Source: Saccharothrix sp. NRRL B-16314 (GTDB lineage Bacteria > Actinomycetota > Actinomycetes > Mycobacteriales > Pseudonocardiaceae). Taken from it: a stretch of 64,000 nt of DNA. The DNA lies in contig NZ_JNXC01000016.1 in the NCBI RefSeq assembly GCF_000716595.1, forward strand, positions 79,784 through 143,783, given 5' to 3'. The notes beneath the pieces were generated by a model, which was given only the letters and a program-made list of their open reading frames with translations, ran no database searches and was not told the origin of the DNA. The translations under genes and the position numbers were made by a program. Shown here in pieces: positions 7,543 to 15,374 of the stretch; within the stretch, counting starts at the first letter, position 1, and each line of letters begins with the position of its first letter.

Positions 7543-10500
7543 ATGGCACGCCGCAAGACCCCCACGACCAGGGTCGACCCGTCCGCCTTCGACCGCGCGG
7601 GCGCCCAGGTCTTCGACAACTCGCTCACCACCGAGATCGAGGACTCGTACCTCGAGTACGCCTACTCGGTGATCCACTCGCGGGCGCTGCCCGACGCGCG
7701 GGACGGCCTCAAGCCGGTGCACCGCCGCATCCTCTTCTCGATGAACGAGCAGGGCTACCGCCCGACCAGCGCGTACGTGAAGTCGTCCCGCGTGGTCGGC
7801 GACTGCTTCGTGCGCGGCGCGCTCGTGTCCACGCCGGAGGGCCTGCGGCCGATCGAGGACGTCGAGGTGGGCGACCGGGTGCTGGACGGGCGGGGCGAGC
7901 CGGTGGCGGTGAACGCCGTGTACGAGAACCCGGTGTCCGACCTGGTCCGCGTCACCTGGTCCGACGGCCACTCGATGCTCGTCACGCCCGGCCAGCGGTT
8001 CCGCACGCGCGACGGCTCGGCCGACCGGTGGACCGACGCCTGTGACCTCGCCGGCGCCCGCACGGTGGGTTTCGCCGGCGAACGGCACGCGAACCTCCTC
8101 GCCGACGGCGACTCGTCCGGTTACGTGCTGGGCCTGGTCGCGGCGTCCGGTGACGTGCTCGCCGACGGGCGGGTGCGGCTGGAACTGGCCGACGTCGACC
8201 CGATCGACATCGCGCACGGCTGGGCCATCGCGCACGACGTGACCGTGGCGCGCGACAAGGTCGAGACGGACGAGCGGGTCCGCCACACCCTCACCTTCGC
8301 CCGCCACGCGGGCCTCGAAGCGGCGGTCGCCGGTCGGTACGACGCGGTGCTCCGCCACCGCTCGGCCTGGACGCCGTTCCTGGCGGGCCTGTTCACCGCG
8401 TGCGGCTACGTCCGCGACGGCCGCGAGATCGTCCTGCCCGGCGGTGAACCCGAGTACGCCGTGCTCGCCGACTCCGGCCTCCGCACCCGCCGTGACGCCG
8501 GCTTCCTGACCGTCGCCGGCCGTGACGCCGCCGCGCTGGCCGTGGCGCTGCTGCGCTGGACCGGCGTCGGTCCGCGCCAGGACGGCCTGGTCCAGGTCAT
8601 CCGCAACGCCCGGCACGCCACCGAGGCGCCGTTCCCGCAGGTGGTGTCGGTGGAGCCGGTCGCGCCGGACACCACGTACGACATCCAGGTCGCCAGTGAC
8701 GAGCACGCGTTCGTGGTGAGCGGTTTCGTCGTGCACAACTGCATGGGCAAGTACCACCCCCACGGCGACACGGCGATCTACGACGCGATGGTCCGGCTGG
8801 CCCAGGACTTCTCGCTGAACGCGCCGCTGGTCGACGGGCACGGCAACTTCGGCTCCCCGGACGACGGACCGGCGGCCTCGCGGTACACGGAAGCACGGAT
8901 GTCGCCCGCGGCGATGTTGCTGGTCGGCGAGCTGGACGAGGAGACCGTCGACTTCCGGCCCAACTACGACGGTTCGCTGCAAGAGCCGACGGTGCTGCCC
9001 GCCGCGTTCCCGAACCTGCTGGTCAACGGCACGTCGGGGATCGCGGTCGGGATGGCGACGAACATGATCCCGCACAACCTGGCCGAGGTGGTCGCGGCGG
9101 CGCGGCACCTGGTGACGCACCCGGACGCCACGCTGGACAAGCTGATGGAGTTCATCCCGGGCCCGGACCTGCCGACGGGCGGGGTGCTGCTCGGGCTGGA
9201 CGAGGTGCGCAAGGCGTACGAGACCGGGCGCGGTGTGGTGCGGATGCGGGCCAAGGTGGAGACCGGGCTGCTGGAGGGCAGCCGGGGTCGGCAGGCGATC
9301 ACGGTCACCGAGCTGCCGTACGGCGTCGGGCCGGAGAAGATCATCGAGAAGATCACCGACGAGGTGACCAAGTCGAAGCGGCTGACCGGCATCTCCGACG
9401 TCAAGGACCTCACCGACCGCGAGAACGGCACGCGTGTCGTCATCGAGTGCAAGGTCGGGGTGAACCCGCAGGCGCTGCTGTCGGACCTGTACCGGTTGAC
9501 GCCGATGGAGCAGTCGTTCGGCATCAACAACCTGGTGCTGGTCGAGGGCCAGCCGCGGACGCTGGGGCTGAAGGCGCTGCTGGAGGTGTTCCTCAAGCAC
9601 CGCTACGAGGTCGTCACCCGGCGCACCAGGTTCCGCCGGCGCAAGCGCGAGGACCGGTTGCACCTGGTCGAGGGCCTGCTGCGGGCGCTGCTGGACATCG
9701 ACAAGGTGATCAAGCTCATCCGGGGCAGCGAGAACGCCGCCGCCGCGAAGGAGGGCTTGATGAAGACCTTCGAGCTCTCCGAGATCCAGGCGACGTACAT
9801 CCTCGACACGCCGCTGCGCCGGCTGACCCGGTACGACTCGCTGGAGTTGGAGGCGGAGCAGGAGAAGCTGCGCAACGAGATCGCCGAGCTGAGCAAGATC
9901 CTGGACGACCCGGCCGTGCTGAAGAAGGTCGTGTCGACGGAGCTGGCGAAGGTGGCCAAGGACCTCCAGCAGGAGCGCCGGACCACGCTGCTGGACGGTG
10001 ACCTGAAGGAGGTGCTGGCGGCGTCGAAGCCGGCCGGGCCGCTGGAGGTCGCCGACGACCCGTGCCAGGTGGTGCTGTCCGCGACGGGCCTGGTGGCGCG
10101 CACGGCGGCCGAGTCGGAGGAGGCGTCGGAGGCGCGCCGCCGCAACGGGCGGACGAAGCACGACGCGGTGGCGGCGACGGTGCACACGACGGCGCGTGGC
10201 CAGGTGCTGCTGGTGACGAACCGGGGTCGCGCGTTCAAGACGGACGTGCTGCCGCTGCCGGTGCTGCCCGAGCAGAGCGGCACGGTGTCGTTGAGCGGGG
10301 GGATGGCGGCCAGTGAGCTGGTCGGCCTGGAGGCCGGTGAGAAGGTCGTGGGCATCGCGCCGCTGACCGACACGGAGTCGCCGGGGCTCGCGCTGGGCAC
10401 GAGGCAGGGCACGGTGAAGGTGTGCGCGCCGGAGTGGCCGGTGCGGTCGGACGAGTTCGAGGTGATCACCCTCAAGGAGGGTGACGAGGTGGTCGGCGCG

Positions 10501-10959
10501 ACGTGGCTGACCAGCGCGGACGAGACGTTGGTGTTCGTGACGTCGGAGGCGTCGCTGTTGCGGTACTCGGCGTCGTTGGTGCGTCCGCAGGGTTTGCGGG
10601 GCGGCGGCATGGCGGGTGTGAACGTGGGGTCGGACGCGGCGGTGGTGTTCTTCGGGGCCGTGCGCACGGACGACGACGAGCACGGTGAGCCGATGGTGGT
10701 GACGTCGACGGGGCAGAGCGTGAAGGTGACGCCGTTCGGCGCGTACCCGGCGAAGGGCCGGGCGACGGGTGGTGTGCGGGCGCACCGGTTCCTGAAGGGC
10801 GAGACGGCGTTGGCGCTGGCCTGGGTGGGGCCGAGGCCGGCGGGTGCGGCGGACAACGGGTCGCCGGTCGAGCTGCCCGCGGCGGATGAGCGGCGGGACG
10901 GTTCAGGGCACGCCCACCCGGGTCCGGACGTGGTCGGGCACCTGATCGAACGGGACTGA
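7543..10959 (+). CDS. parC: Type IIA topoisomerase subunit A (ParC/GyrA2-like) interrupted by an intein
   Basis: 1138-aa precursor, 826 aa after splicing. Extein N-part: residues 1-87 (SYLEYAYSVIHSRALPDARDGLKPVHRRI, the winged-helix region). Intein: 88-399. Extein C-part from Cys400: MGKYHPHGDTAIYDAMVRLAQ, then AASRYTEARM with the DNA-linking Tyr at precursor residue 448 (136 in the mature protein). The tower and coiled-coil exit gate follow. The C-terminal beta-pinwheel is short and has no canonical GyrA box (QRRGGKG), which favours a ParC/topo IV role over negative supercoiling. The GAG-rich linker EAEQEKLRNEIAELSKILDD belongs to the coiled coil. It is co-transcribed with parE and ends just before a strong terminator. 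Confidence 0.93.
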   Translation: MARRKTPTTRVDPSAFDRAGAQVFDNSLTTEIEDSYLEYAYSVIHSRALPDARDGLKPVHRRILFSMNEQGYRPTSAYVKSSRVVGDCFVRGALVSTPEGLRPIEDVEVGDRVLDGRGEPVAVNAVYENPVSDLVRVTWSDGHSMLVTPGQRFRTRDGSADRWTDACDLAGARTVGFAGERHANLLADGDSSGYVLGLVAASGDVLADGRVRLELADVDPIDIAHGWAIAHDVTVARDKVETDERVRHTLTFARHAGLEAAVAGRYDAVLRHRSAWTPFLAGLFTACGYVRDGREIVLPGGEPEYAVLADSGLRTRRDAGFLTVAGRDAAALAVALLRWTGVGPRQDGLVQVIRNARHATEAPFPQVVSVEPVAPDTTYDIQVASDEHAFVVSGFVVHNCMGKYHPHGDTAIYDAMVRLAQDFSLNAPLVDGHGNFGSPDDGPAASRYTEARMSPAAMLLVGELDEETVDFRPNYDGSLQEPTVLPAAFPNLLVNGTSGIAVGMATNMIPHNLAEVVAAARHLVTHPDATLDKLMEFIPGPDLPTGGVLLGLDEVRKAYETGRGVVRMRAKVETGLLEGSRGRQAITVTELPYGVGPEKIIEKITDEVTKSKRLTGISDVKDLTDRENGTRVVIECKVGVNPQALLSDLYRLTPMEQSFGINNLVLVEGQPRTLGLKALLEVFLKHRYEVVTRRTRFRRRKREDRLHLVEGLLRALLDIDKVIKLIRGSENAAAAKEGLMKTFELSEIQATYILDTPLRRLTRYDSLELEAEQEKLRNEIAELSKILDDPAVLKKVVSTELAKVAKDLQQERRTTLLDGDLKEVLAASKPAGPLEVADDPCQVVLSATGLVARTAAESEEASEARRRNGRTKHDAVAATVHTTARGQVLLVTNRGRAFKTDVLPLPVLPEQSGTVSLSGGMAASELVGLEAGEKVVGIAPLTDTESPGLALGTRQGTVKVCAPEWPVRSDEFEVITLKEGDEVVGATWLTSADETLVFVTSEASLLRYSASLVRPQGLRGGGMAGVNVGSDAAVVFFGAVRTDDDEHGEPMVVTSTGQSVKVTPFGAYPAKGRATGGVRAHRFLKGETALALAWVGPRPAGAADNGSPVELPAADERRDGSGHAHPGPDVVGHLIERD
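7804..8739 (+). other. Intein in ParC at the GyrA-type site, with decayed LAGLIDADG endonuclease
   Basis: 312 codons in frame inside parC. Block A starts with Cys1 (CFVRGALVSTPEGLRPIEDV, then GDRVLDGRGEPV). Block F is TYDIQVASDEHAFVVSGFVV, and block G is His-Asn followed by extein Cys. Cys1, the block F His (precursor 388), His398, Asn399 and Cys+1 are all present. Block B reads GHSMLVTPGQRF, so the usual TxxH His is Gln at precursor 151. The middle has two LAGLIDADG-like helices, YVLGLVAASGDV (about 194) and FLAGLFTACGYV (about 279), both without the catalytic Asp. It sits between VVGD and CMGKYHPHGD, the same conserved block where mycobacterial GyrA inteins lie. Confidence 0.95.
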
Positions 10960-10969
10960 GTCACCGCAC

Positions 10970-11010
10970 CGCACCGCACCGCGCGGTGTGGTGCGGTGCG
11001 CGCTTTTTCT
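10970..11010 (+). terminator. Rho-independent terminator after parEC
   Basis: An 11-bp perfect stem (10970-10980 with 10990-11000, CGCACCGCACC / GGTGCGGTGCG) with a 9-nt loop, followed by CGCTTTTTC. It starts 11 bp after the parC stop. Confidence 0.9.
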
Positions 11011-11068
11011 GCGAATGGCGTTGTCGCGTGTCACCCTGGATCTCAGACGGATCCGGGGGGATGCGCTT

Positions 11069-11806
11069 ATGTGGCTTTTCCGTTCACTGGGGTCGTGTCG
11101 GGTGGAATGCGAAGGGGAGGATGTTCCGCTCGGCACTCCGCAGGACAGGGTTGTGCTGGCGATGCTCGTGCTGCACGCCAATGAGGTGGTGTCGGTCGGT
11201 CGGATTTCCGACGAGCTGTGGGGTGATTCCCCGCCGGCGTCGGCGAGGGCCCAGCTCCACAGCATGGTGTTCCGGTTGCGCCGGCAGCTCGGCAGGACGC
11301 GGATCGCGACGGTGAGACCGGGGTACGTGCTCCGGGCGACACCCGCCGAACTCGAAGTGGACCTGGTCCGGGACACCGTGGCGCACGCCCGGCGCCTGCT
11401 CGCGGCAGGCGACGTCGGGTCGGGCGCGGCGCGGCTGCGGGCGGCGCTGGAGCGGTGGCGGGGGCCGGTGCTGCCGGAACTGCGCTGCGCGGTCCACGTG
11501 GCGGACGGGCTGGAGGAGTTCCGGATGGTGGTGCTGGAGGAACGCGTGGACGCGGACCTGCTGCTCGGCCGGGACGCCGATCTCGTCGGCGAGCTGACCG
11601 GGTTGGTCGCCGAGCACCCGCTGCGGGAACGGCTCCGGGCGCAGCTCATGACCGCGCTCGCGTCGTCCGGCCGGGTCGCCGACGCTTTGGACGTGTACGC
11701 GGCGTTCCGCCGGACGATGGTCGGTGAGCTGGGCGTCGAGCCGTCGGATCGGCTCCGCGGCCTGCACTCCCGCATCCTGCGGGGCGAGGTCGCGGCGGCG
11801 TGGTAG
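11069..11806 (+). CDS. SARP-family transcriptional regulator (stand-alone)
   Basis: 245 aa from ATG 11069, which has GGGGGGA 7 nt upstream. Longer in-frame starts fall inside the parC terminator and are unlikely. The OmpR-type winged helix covers about residues 1-90 (VPLGTPQDRVVLAMLVLHANEVV, then DELWGDSPPASARAQLHSMVFRLRRQLG and TVRPGYVLR). The bacterial transcriptional activation domain (BTAD) covers about 95-240 (DLVRDTVAHARRLLAAGD, LTGLVAEHPLRERLRAQLMTAL, DVYAAFRRTMVGELGVEPS). It has no ATPase or TPR extension, like the small SARPs that activate antibiotic clusters (ActII-ORF4 type). No biosynthetic cluster lies next to it here, so its targets are unknown. Confidence 0.9.
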   Translation: MWLFRSLGSCRVECEGEDVPLGTPQDRVVLAMLVLHANEVVSVGRISDELWGDSPPASARAQLHSMVFRLRRQLGRTRIATVRPGYVLRATPAELEVDLVRDTVAHARRLLAAGDVGSGAARLRAALERWRGPVLPELRCAVHVADGLEEFRMVVLEERVDADLLLGRDADLVGELTGLVAEHPLRERLRAQLMTALASSGRVADALDVYAAFRRTMVGELGVEPSDRLRGLHSRILRGEVAAAW

Positions 11807-11817
11807 TCGCTCGAACA

Positions 11818-11858
11818 GGCTCACGGCCGGGTGTCGTGCACCCGGCCGTGAGCCTTGT
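11818..11858. terminator. Strong hairpin between convergent SARP and I36 genes
   Basis: A 16-bp perfect stem (11818-11833 with 11839-11854, GGCTCACGGCCGGGTG and its complement) and a 5-nt loop. It lies between convergent genes and so could serve both. Only a weak T-tract (TTGT) follows. Confidence 0.75.
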
Positions 11859-11872
11859 CCGCCCTGGTGGGA

Positions 11873-12295
11873 TCAGGGGCAGATGCGCAGCGACGTCACC
11901 CGGTTGCGGTCCTCGGGGAGGAGGTTGCCCTGGAAGCCGGGGCCCACGATGAAGATCAGGTTGTTGTAGCCGCCGGCGTCGTAGAAACACCAGTCCCGAC
12001 TGGTGCGGTTCCACACGCTCTCGGTGTTGTTGTTCAGCCCGGTGGGGCCGCTCGAGTCGGCGAGGTCGCCGTCACCCGACGCGAAGTAGCCGTACGGCCG
12101 GCCGCCGTTCAGGTTGTTGAAGATGCACATCCGGGAGGTCGGGCAGTCGCTCCACGCCAGGGTGGAGACCGAATCGCCTTGAGCCGTGTAGGTGCGGACA
12201 TCGGCGGCTGTGTCGTCGGTGGCGTTGGCGGGAGCGCTGAAGAGCGCCGCGGCGGCCACGACTCCGCCAAGCAACGTGAGAATCCTGCGAATCAC
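11873..12295 (-). CDS. Secreted peptidase inhibitor family I36-like protein
   Basis: 140 aa from GTG 12295. An ATG two codons earlier (12301) sits only 1 nt from the AGGGGGA element, whereas the GTG has the usual 7-nt spacing. A signal peptide of about 25 residues ends in FSAPANA. The mature part has four Cys, and CPTSRMCIFNNLNGGRPYGY is typical of the I36 (Streptomyces metalloproteinase inhibitor-like, crystallin-fold) family. WNRTSRDWCFYD follows. Family members inhibit extracellular metalloproteases. Inhibition by this one is inferred only. It is transcribed alone. Confidence 0.8.
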   Translation of the reverse strand: MIRRILTLLGGVVAAAALFSAPANATDDTAADVRTYTAQGDSVSTLAWSDCPTSRMCIFNNLNGGRPYGYFASGDGDLADSSGPTGLNNNTESVWNRTSRDWCFYDAGGYNNLIFIVGPGFQGNLLPEDRNRVTSLRICP

Positions 12296-12395
12296 GATCA
12301 TTCCCCCTTGTTGTCGTGCAGGCGTTGTGCCTGCGGACGAGAGTGGGGAATCTCGCTAAGTACTTTCTAACAGCAAACAGTGGTGGATCAAGGAA

Positions 12396-13457
12396 TCAGG
12401 CGCCCGCCTCCGGCTGCCGGCCGAGGAAGACCGGACCGTACCGCTCCAGGTTGGCGTTGGGGTGCAGGATCGCGTGCAGGTTGAGCGCGTGCACGTCCCG
12501 CTGGACGCGGTGCGGCGCCGGGCCGTCGGCGCCGAGGACGTCGACCGCGTCCCTGGCCCGCAGGCAGGCCTCGCCGAGGTCCCGGCGCACCCCGGCGTGG
12601 TCCTCCGGCGTCCACTTCTCGCCGCCGGCCGCCTTGAGGTCGACCACGGCGGCGGTGCGCCTGGAGTGGAACTCGGCCTCGTCGGCGAGCACCGTGGCCT
12701 CGCGGATGCGAGCCGGGATCGCGGGCGGGACCGCCGCGTACGCCTCCACCGCCGCGCGGGCCAGGCCGACGGCGGGCGCGCTGACCGTGGCGCAGGCCGC
12801 GGGCATGAACGGCGCGCGGAACATCGGTGCGGAGGCGTCCGGGTGCGCCCGGAGCACCGGGGCCAGGCGCAGCACCCGTTCGGCGGGCACGAACAGGTCC
12901 TTCGCCACGGTGGTGACGCTGCCGGTCGCACGCAGGCCGGTGGTGTGCCAGTCGTCCACGACGTCCAGGTCGACCAGGGGGATCGCCAACGCCACCGGCA
13001 CCCGGTCCGGGGTGAGGATGGCGGCGTTGGTGGTCCAGTGGCTCTGCGCCGCCGCCGTGGTGAACGCCCACCGCCCGTTGACCAGCACCCCGCCGCCGAC
13101 CGGCTCGGCCGTCGCGGTGGGGCTGAGGATGCCGGTGATCCGCACGTCCCGCTTGGCGAAGACCTCCTGCCGGACCTCGTCCGGGAACTGGCCGACCACC
13201 CAGGTGGAGATGGCCCACACCGCGGCCGTCCACGCCGCCGACCCGTCACCGCGGGCCAGTTCGGCGACGACCTCGACCACCGTCGTCAGGTCCGCCTCGT
13301 GCCCGCCGTGCGCCGCCGGGACGCGAAGGCGCAGCACACCGGCGTCGGCCATGGCCTCCAGCGCGCCTTCGTGCAGCCTCCGGTGCTCGTCACCCCAGGC
13401 GGCGTGGGCGCGCAGGACCGGGACGATGTCCGCGGCGCGCCGGACCAGCTCGTGCAC
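12396..13457 (-). CDS. Acyl-CoA dehydrogenase-like flavin-dependent monooxygenase (HsaA/HpaH type)
   Basis: 353 aa from GTG 13457, which has GGGGAGG 4 nt upstream. An in-frame ATG at 13511 has no such site. The acyl-CoA dehydrogenase fold is clear: an N-terminal helical domain (GALEAMADAGVLRLRVPAAHGG), a middle beta domain (GGGVLVNGRWAFTTAAAQSHW) and a C-terminal helical bundle (EFHSRRTAAVVDLKAAG). The Glu of true acyl-CoA dehydrogenases is not evident. The sequence instead matches the branch that uses reduced flavin to hydroxylate aromatic or polyketide substrates (HsaA, HpaB/C-type). It is divergent from a flavin-dependent luciferase-like enzyme and an FMN reductase, so reduced FMN could be supplied locally. 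The substrate is unknown. Confidence 0.78.
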   Translation of the reverse strand: MHELVRRAADIVPVLRAHAAWGDEHRRLHEGALEAMADAGVLRLRVPAAHGGHEADLTTVVEVVAELARGDGSAAWTAAVWAISTWVVGQFPDEVRQEVFAKRDVRITGILSPTATAEPVGGGVLVNGRWAFTTAAAQSHWTTNAAILTPDRVPVALAIPLVDLDVVDDWHTTGLRATGSVTTVAKDLFVPAERVLRLAPVLRAHPDASAPMFRAPFMPAACATVSAPAVGLARAAVEAYAAVPPAIPARIREATVLADEAEFHSRRTAAVVDLKAAGGEKWTPEDHAGVRRDLGEACLRARDAVDVLGADGPAPHRVQRDVHALNLHAILHPNANLERYGPVFLGRQPEAGA

Positions 13458-13557
13458 CGTGCCTCCCCCATCGGTGACCCGTGTGACACACCTTGGCGTG
13501 GCCCGCGCCACCAGACAACACCGGAATAGTCCCGGGGTGCGGTACCGTTGTGACAGT

Positions 13558-13575
13558 TAGTTGAAAGTACAACTA
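13558..13575. promoter_or_regulatory. Candidate MarR-type operator TAGTTGAAAGTACAACTA
   Basis: A perfect 6+6 dyad (TAGTTG-N6-CAACTA) lies 18 bp before the ATG of the luciferase-like gene and 10 bp after a possible -10 TACCGT (13543-13548). The size and symmetry suit a MarR-family repressor. No MarR gene is nearby. Confidence 0.5.
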
Positions 13576-13593
13576 CCTGGACGAGGAGTGGCC

Positions 13594-14667
13594 ATGCAGT
13601 TCGGTGTCTTCACCGTCGGCGACGTGACGCCCGACCCCACCACGGGCCGGACGCCGACCGAGGCCGAGCGCATCAAGGCCATGGTCGCGATCGCGCTGAA
13701 GGCCGAAGAGGTCGGCCTGGACGTGTTCGCGACGGGCGAGCACCACAACCCGCCGTTCGTGCCGTCGTCGCCGACCACCATGCTCGGCTACATCGCGGCA
13801 CGCACCGAGCGGCTGGTCCTGTCGACCGCCACCACGCTGATCACCACCAACGACCCGGTGAAGATCGCCGAGGACTACGCGATGCTCCAGCACCTGGCCG
13901 ACGGCCGGGTGGACCTGATCATGGGGCGGGGGAACACCGGCCCGGTGTACCCCTGGTTCGGGCGCGACATCCGCGACGGCATCGACCTGGCGATCGAGAA
14001 CTACGCCCTGCTGCGCCGGTTGTGGCGCGAGGACGTCGTGGACTGGGAGGGCAAGCACCGCACGCCGCTCCAGTCGTTCACCTCGACCCCGCGCCCGCTC
14101 GACGACGTGCCGCCGTTCGTGTGGCACGGCTCGATCCGCAGCCCCGAGATCGCCGAGCAGGCCGCCTACTACGGCGACGGCTTCTTCGCCAACCACATCT
14201 TCTGGCCCAAGGAGCACTTCCAGCGGCTGATCACCTTCTACCGCGAGCGCTTCGAGCACTACGGGCACGGCGCGGCGCACCAGGCGATCGTCGGCCTCGG
14301 CGGCCAGGTGTTCATGCGCCGCAACTCGCAGGACGCGGTGCGCGAGTTCCGGCCGTACTTCGACAACGCCCCGGTGTACGGGCACGGCCCGTCGCTGGAG
14401 GAGTTCACCTCGCAGACGCCGCTGACCGTCGGCAGCCCGCAGGAGGTCATCGACAAGACGCTGACGTTCCGGCAGCACTTCGGCGACTACCAGCGGCAGC
14501 TGTTCCTGATGGACCACGCGGGCCTGCCGCTGAAGACGGTGCTGGAGCAGCTCGACCACCTCGGCGAGATCGTGCCGACGCTGCGCCGCGAGTTCGCCGT
14601 CGGCAGGCCGGCGGACGTGCCGGAGGCCCCGACCCACGCTTCGATGCTGAAGGCAGGTGTGCGATGA
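13594..14667 (+). CDS. Luciferase-like FMN-dependent monooxygenase (CE1758-like family)
   Basis: 357 aa from ATG 13594 (GAGGAG 6 nt upstream). It is a bacterial-luciferase TIM barrel with FATGEHHNPPFVPSSPTTML near the N-terminus, RTERLVLSTATTLITTNDP, and DGRVDLIMGRGNTGPVYPWF (the flavin/phosphate-binding loop). It ends with VPTLRREFA. The sequence agrees with the family known from Corynebacterium as CE1758, normally encoded next to an FMN reductase of the CE1759 family. That gene follows here with an ATGA overlap. The pair should act as a two-component monooxygenase, with the reductase supplying FMNH2. The substrate is unknown and a redox/electrophile-stress role is inferred. Confidence 0.88.
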   Translation: MQFGVFTVGDVTPDPTTGRTPTEAERIKAMVAIALKAEEVGLDVFATGEHHNPPFVPSSPTTMLGYIAARTERLVLSTATTLITTNDPVKIAEDYAMLQHLADGRVDLIMGRGNTGPVYPWFGRDIRDGIDLAIENYALLRRLWREDVVDWEGKHRTPLQSFTSTPRPLDDVPPFVWHGSIRSPEIAEQAAYYGDGFFANHIFWPKEHFQRLITFYRERFEHYGHGAAHQAIVGLGGQVFMRRNSQDAVREFRPYFDNAPVYGHGPSLEEFTSQTPLTVGSPQEVIDKTLTFRQHFGDYQRQLFLMDHAGLPLKTVLEQLDHLGEIVPTLRREFAVGRPADVPEAPTHASMLKAGVR

Positions 14668-15254
14668 CCGGCGGCACGACGACGACGCTCGCCGTCGTGC
14701 AGGCGGGGCTCGGGTCGCCGTCGTCCACGCAGTTGCTGGCGACCCGGCTGGCCGAGGGCGTCGAGCGGTTCGTGCCCGGTCTGGAGGTGCGCACGGTGCA
14801 CCTCCGGGACCTGGCGCGGGACATCGCGGACAACCTGGTCACCGGGTTCCCGAGCGCACGACTGCGCGAGTCGGTGGAGTCGGTGGTCGGCGCGGACGGG
14901 CTGATCGCGGTGACGCCGACGTTCAACGCGTCCTTCAGCGGCCTGTTCAAGTCGTTCGTGGACGTGCTGGAGCCGGAGTCCCTGGCGGGCAAGCCGGTCC
15001 TGGTCGGCGCGACCGGCGGCACCGAGCGCCACTCGCTGGTGCTCGACCACGCGCTGCGGCCGTTGTTCGCCTACATGCGGGCGATCGTGGTGCCGACCGG
15101 TGTGTACGCGGCGTCGTCCGACTGGGGCGCGGAGGGACTGCCCGGCCGCGTCGACCGCGCCGCCGGTGAGCTGGCGGACCTGCTCGCCGGCCGAGCGGCC
15201 ACCAAGCCGGAAGAGCGGTTCGTGCCGTTCGAGGAGTTGCTCGCCGGACGGTGA
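14664..15254 (+). CDS. FMN reductase, partner of the luciferase-like monooxygenase (CE1759-like)
   Basis: 196 aa. The start ATG overlaps the stop of the monooxygenase gene (ATGA). It has the flavodoxin-like NADPH:FMN reductase fold: LAVVQAGLGSPSSTQLLATRL holds the FMN phosphate loop (GSPSSTQ), GLIAVTPTFNASFSGLFKSF is the conserved PxYxxxxxxxxK-like loop, and GKPVLVGATGGTERHSL follows. It should reduce FMN with NAD(P)H for the upstream enzyme. The last four codons form part of a 14-bp tandem repeat that continues past the stop. Confidence 0.88.
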   Translation: MTGGTTTTLAVVQAGLGSPSSTQLLATRLAEGVERFVPGLEVRTVHLRDLARDIADNLVTGFPSARLRESVESVVGADGLIAVTPTFNASFSGLFKSFVDVLEPESLAGKPVLVGATGGTERHSLVLDHALRPLFAYMRAIVVPTGVYAASSDWGAEGLPGRVDRAAGELADLLAGRAATKPEERFVPFEELLAGR

Positions 15255-15312
15255 GGTCCGGACGGTCAGGTCCGGAGGGTGCGGTCCGGAGGGTGAGGTT
15301 CGGACGGTGAGG
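15243..15312. repeat. 14-bp tandem repeat, about 5 units
   Basis: Units at 15243, 15257, 15271, 15285 and 15299 follow GTCCGGAcGGTgAG with one to three changes each. The first unit lies in the last codons and stop of the FMN reductase gene, and the rest are intergenic. No stem-loop is obvious. Confidence 0.85.
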
Positions 15313-15374
15313 TCGGTGCGGGGAGGCGGAAATGGACCTGACCGGCGGTCGGGGTGCCGCATAGGGTTCGGTCC

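Noticed and set aside
7387..10785. A 1132-codon open frame on the minus strand opposite parC
   Set aside because: It is Arg/His/Gln-rich with no domain pattern and mirrors the codon bias of parC. Long antisense frames are normal at this GC content.
10988..11068. Longer N-terminus for the SARP protein
   Set aside because: These codons overlap the parC terminator and encode no conserved residues. The ATG at 11069 has a proper ribosome-binding site.
11000..12400. A natural-product gene cluster around the SARP gene
   Set aside because: No polyketide synthase, NRPS, terpene synthase or RiPP gene is within reach. The neighbours are a topoisomerase and a protease inhibitor.
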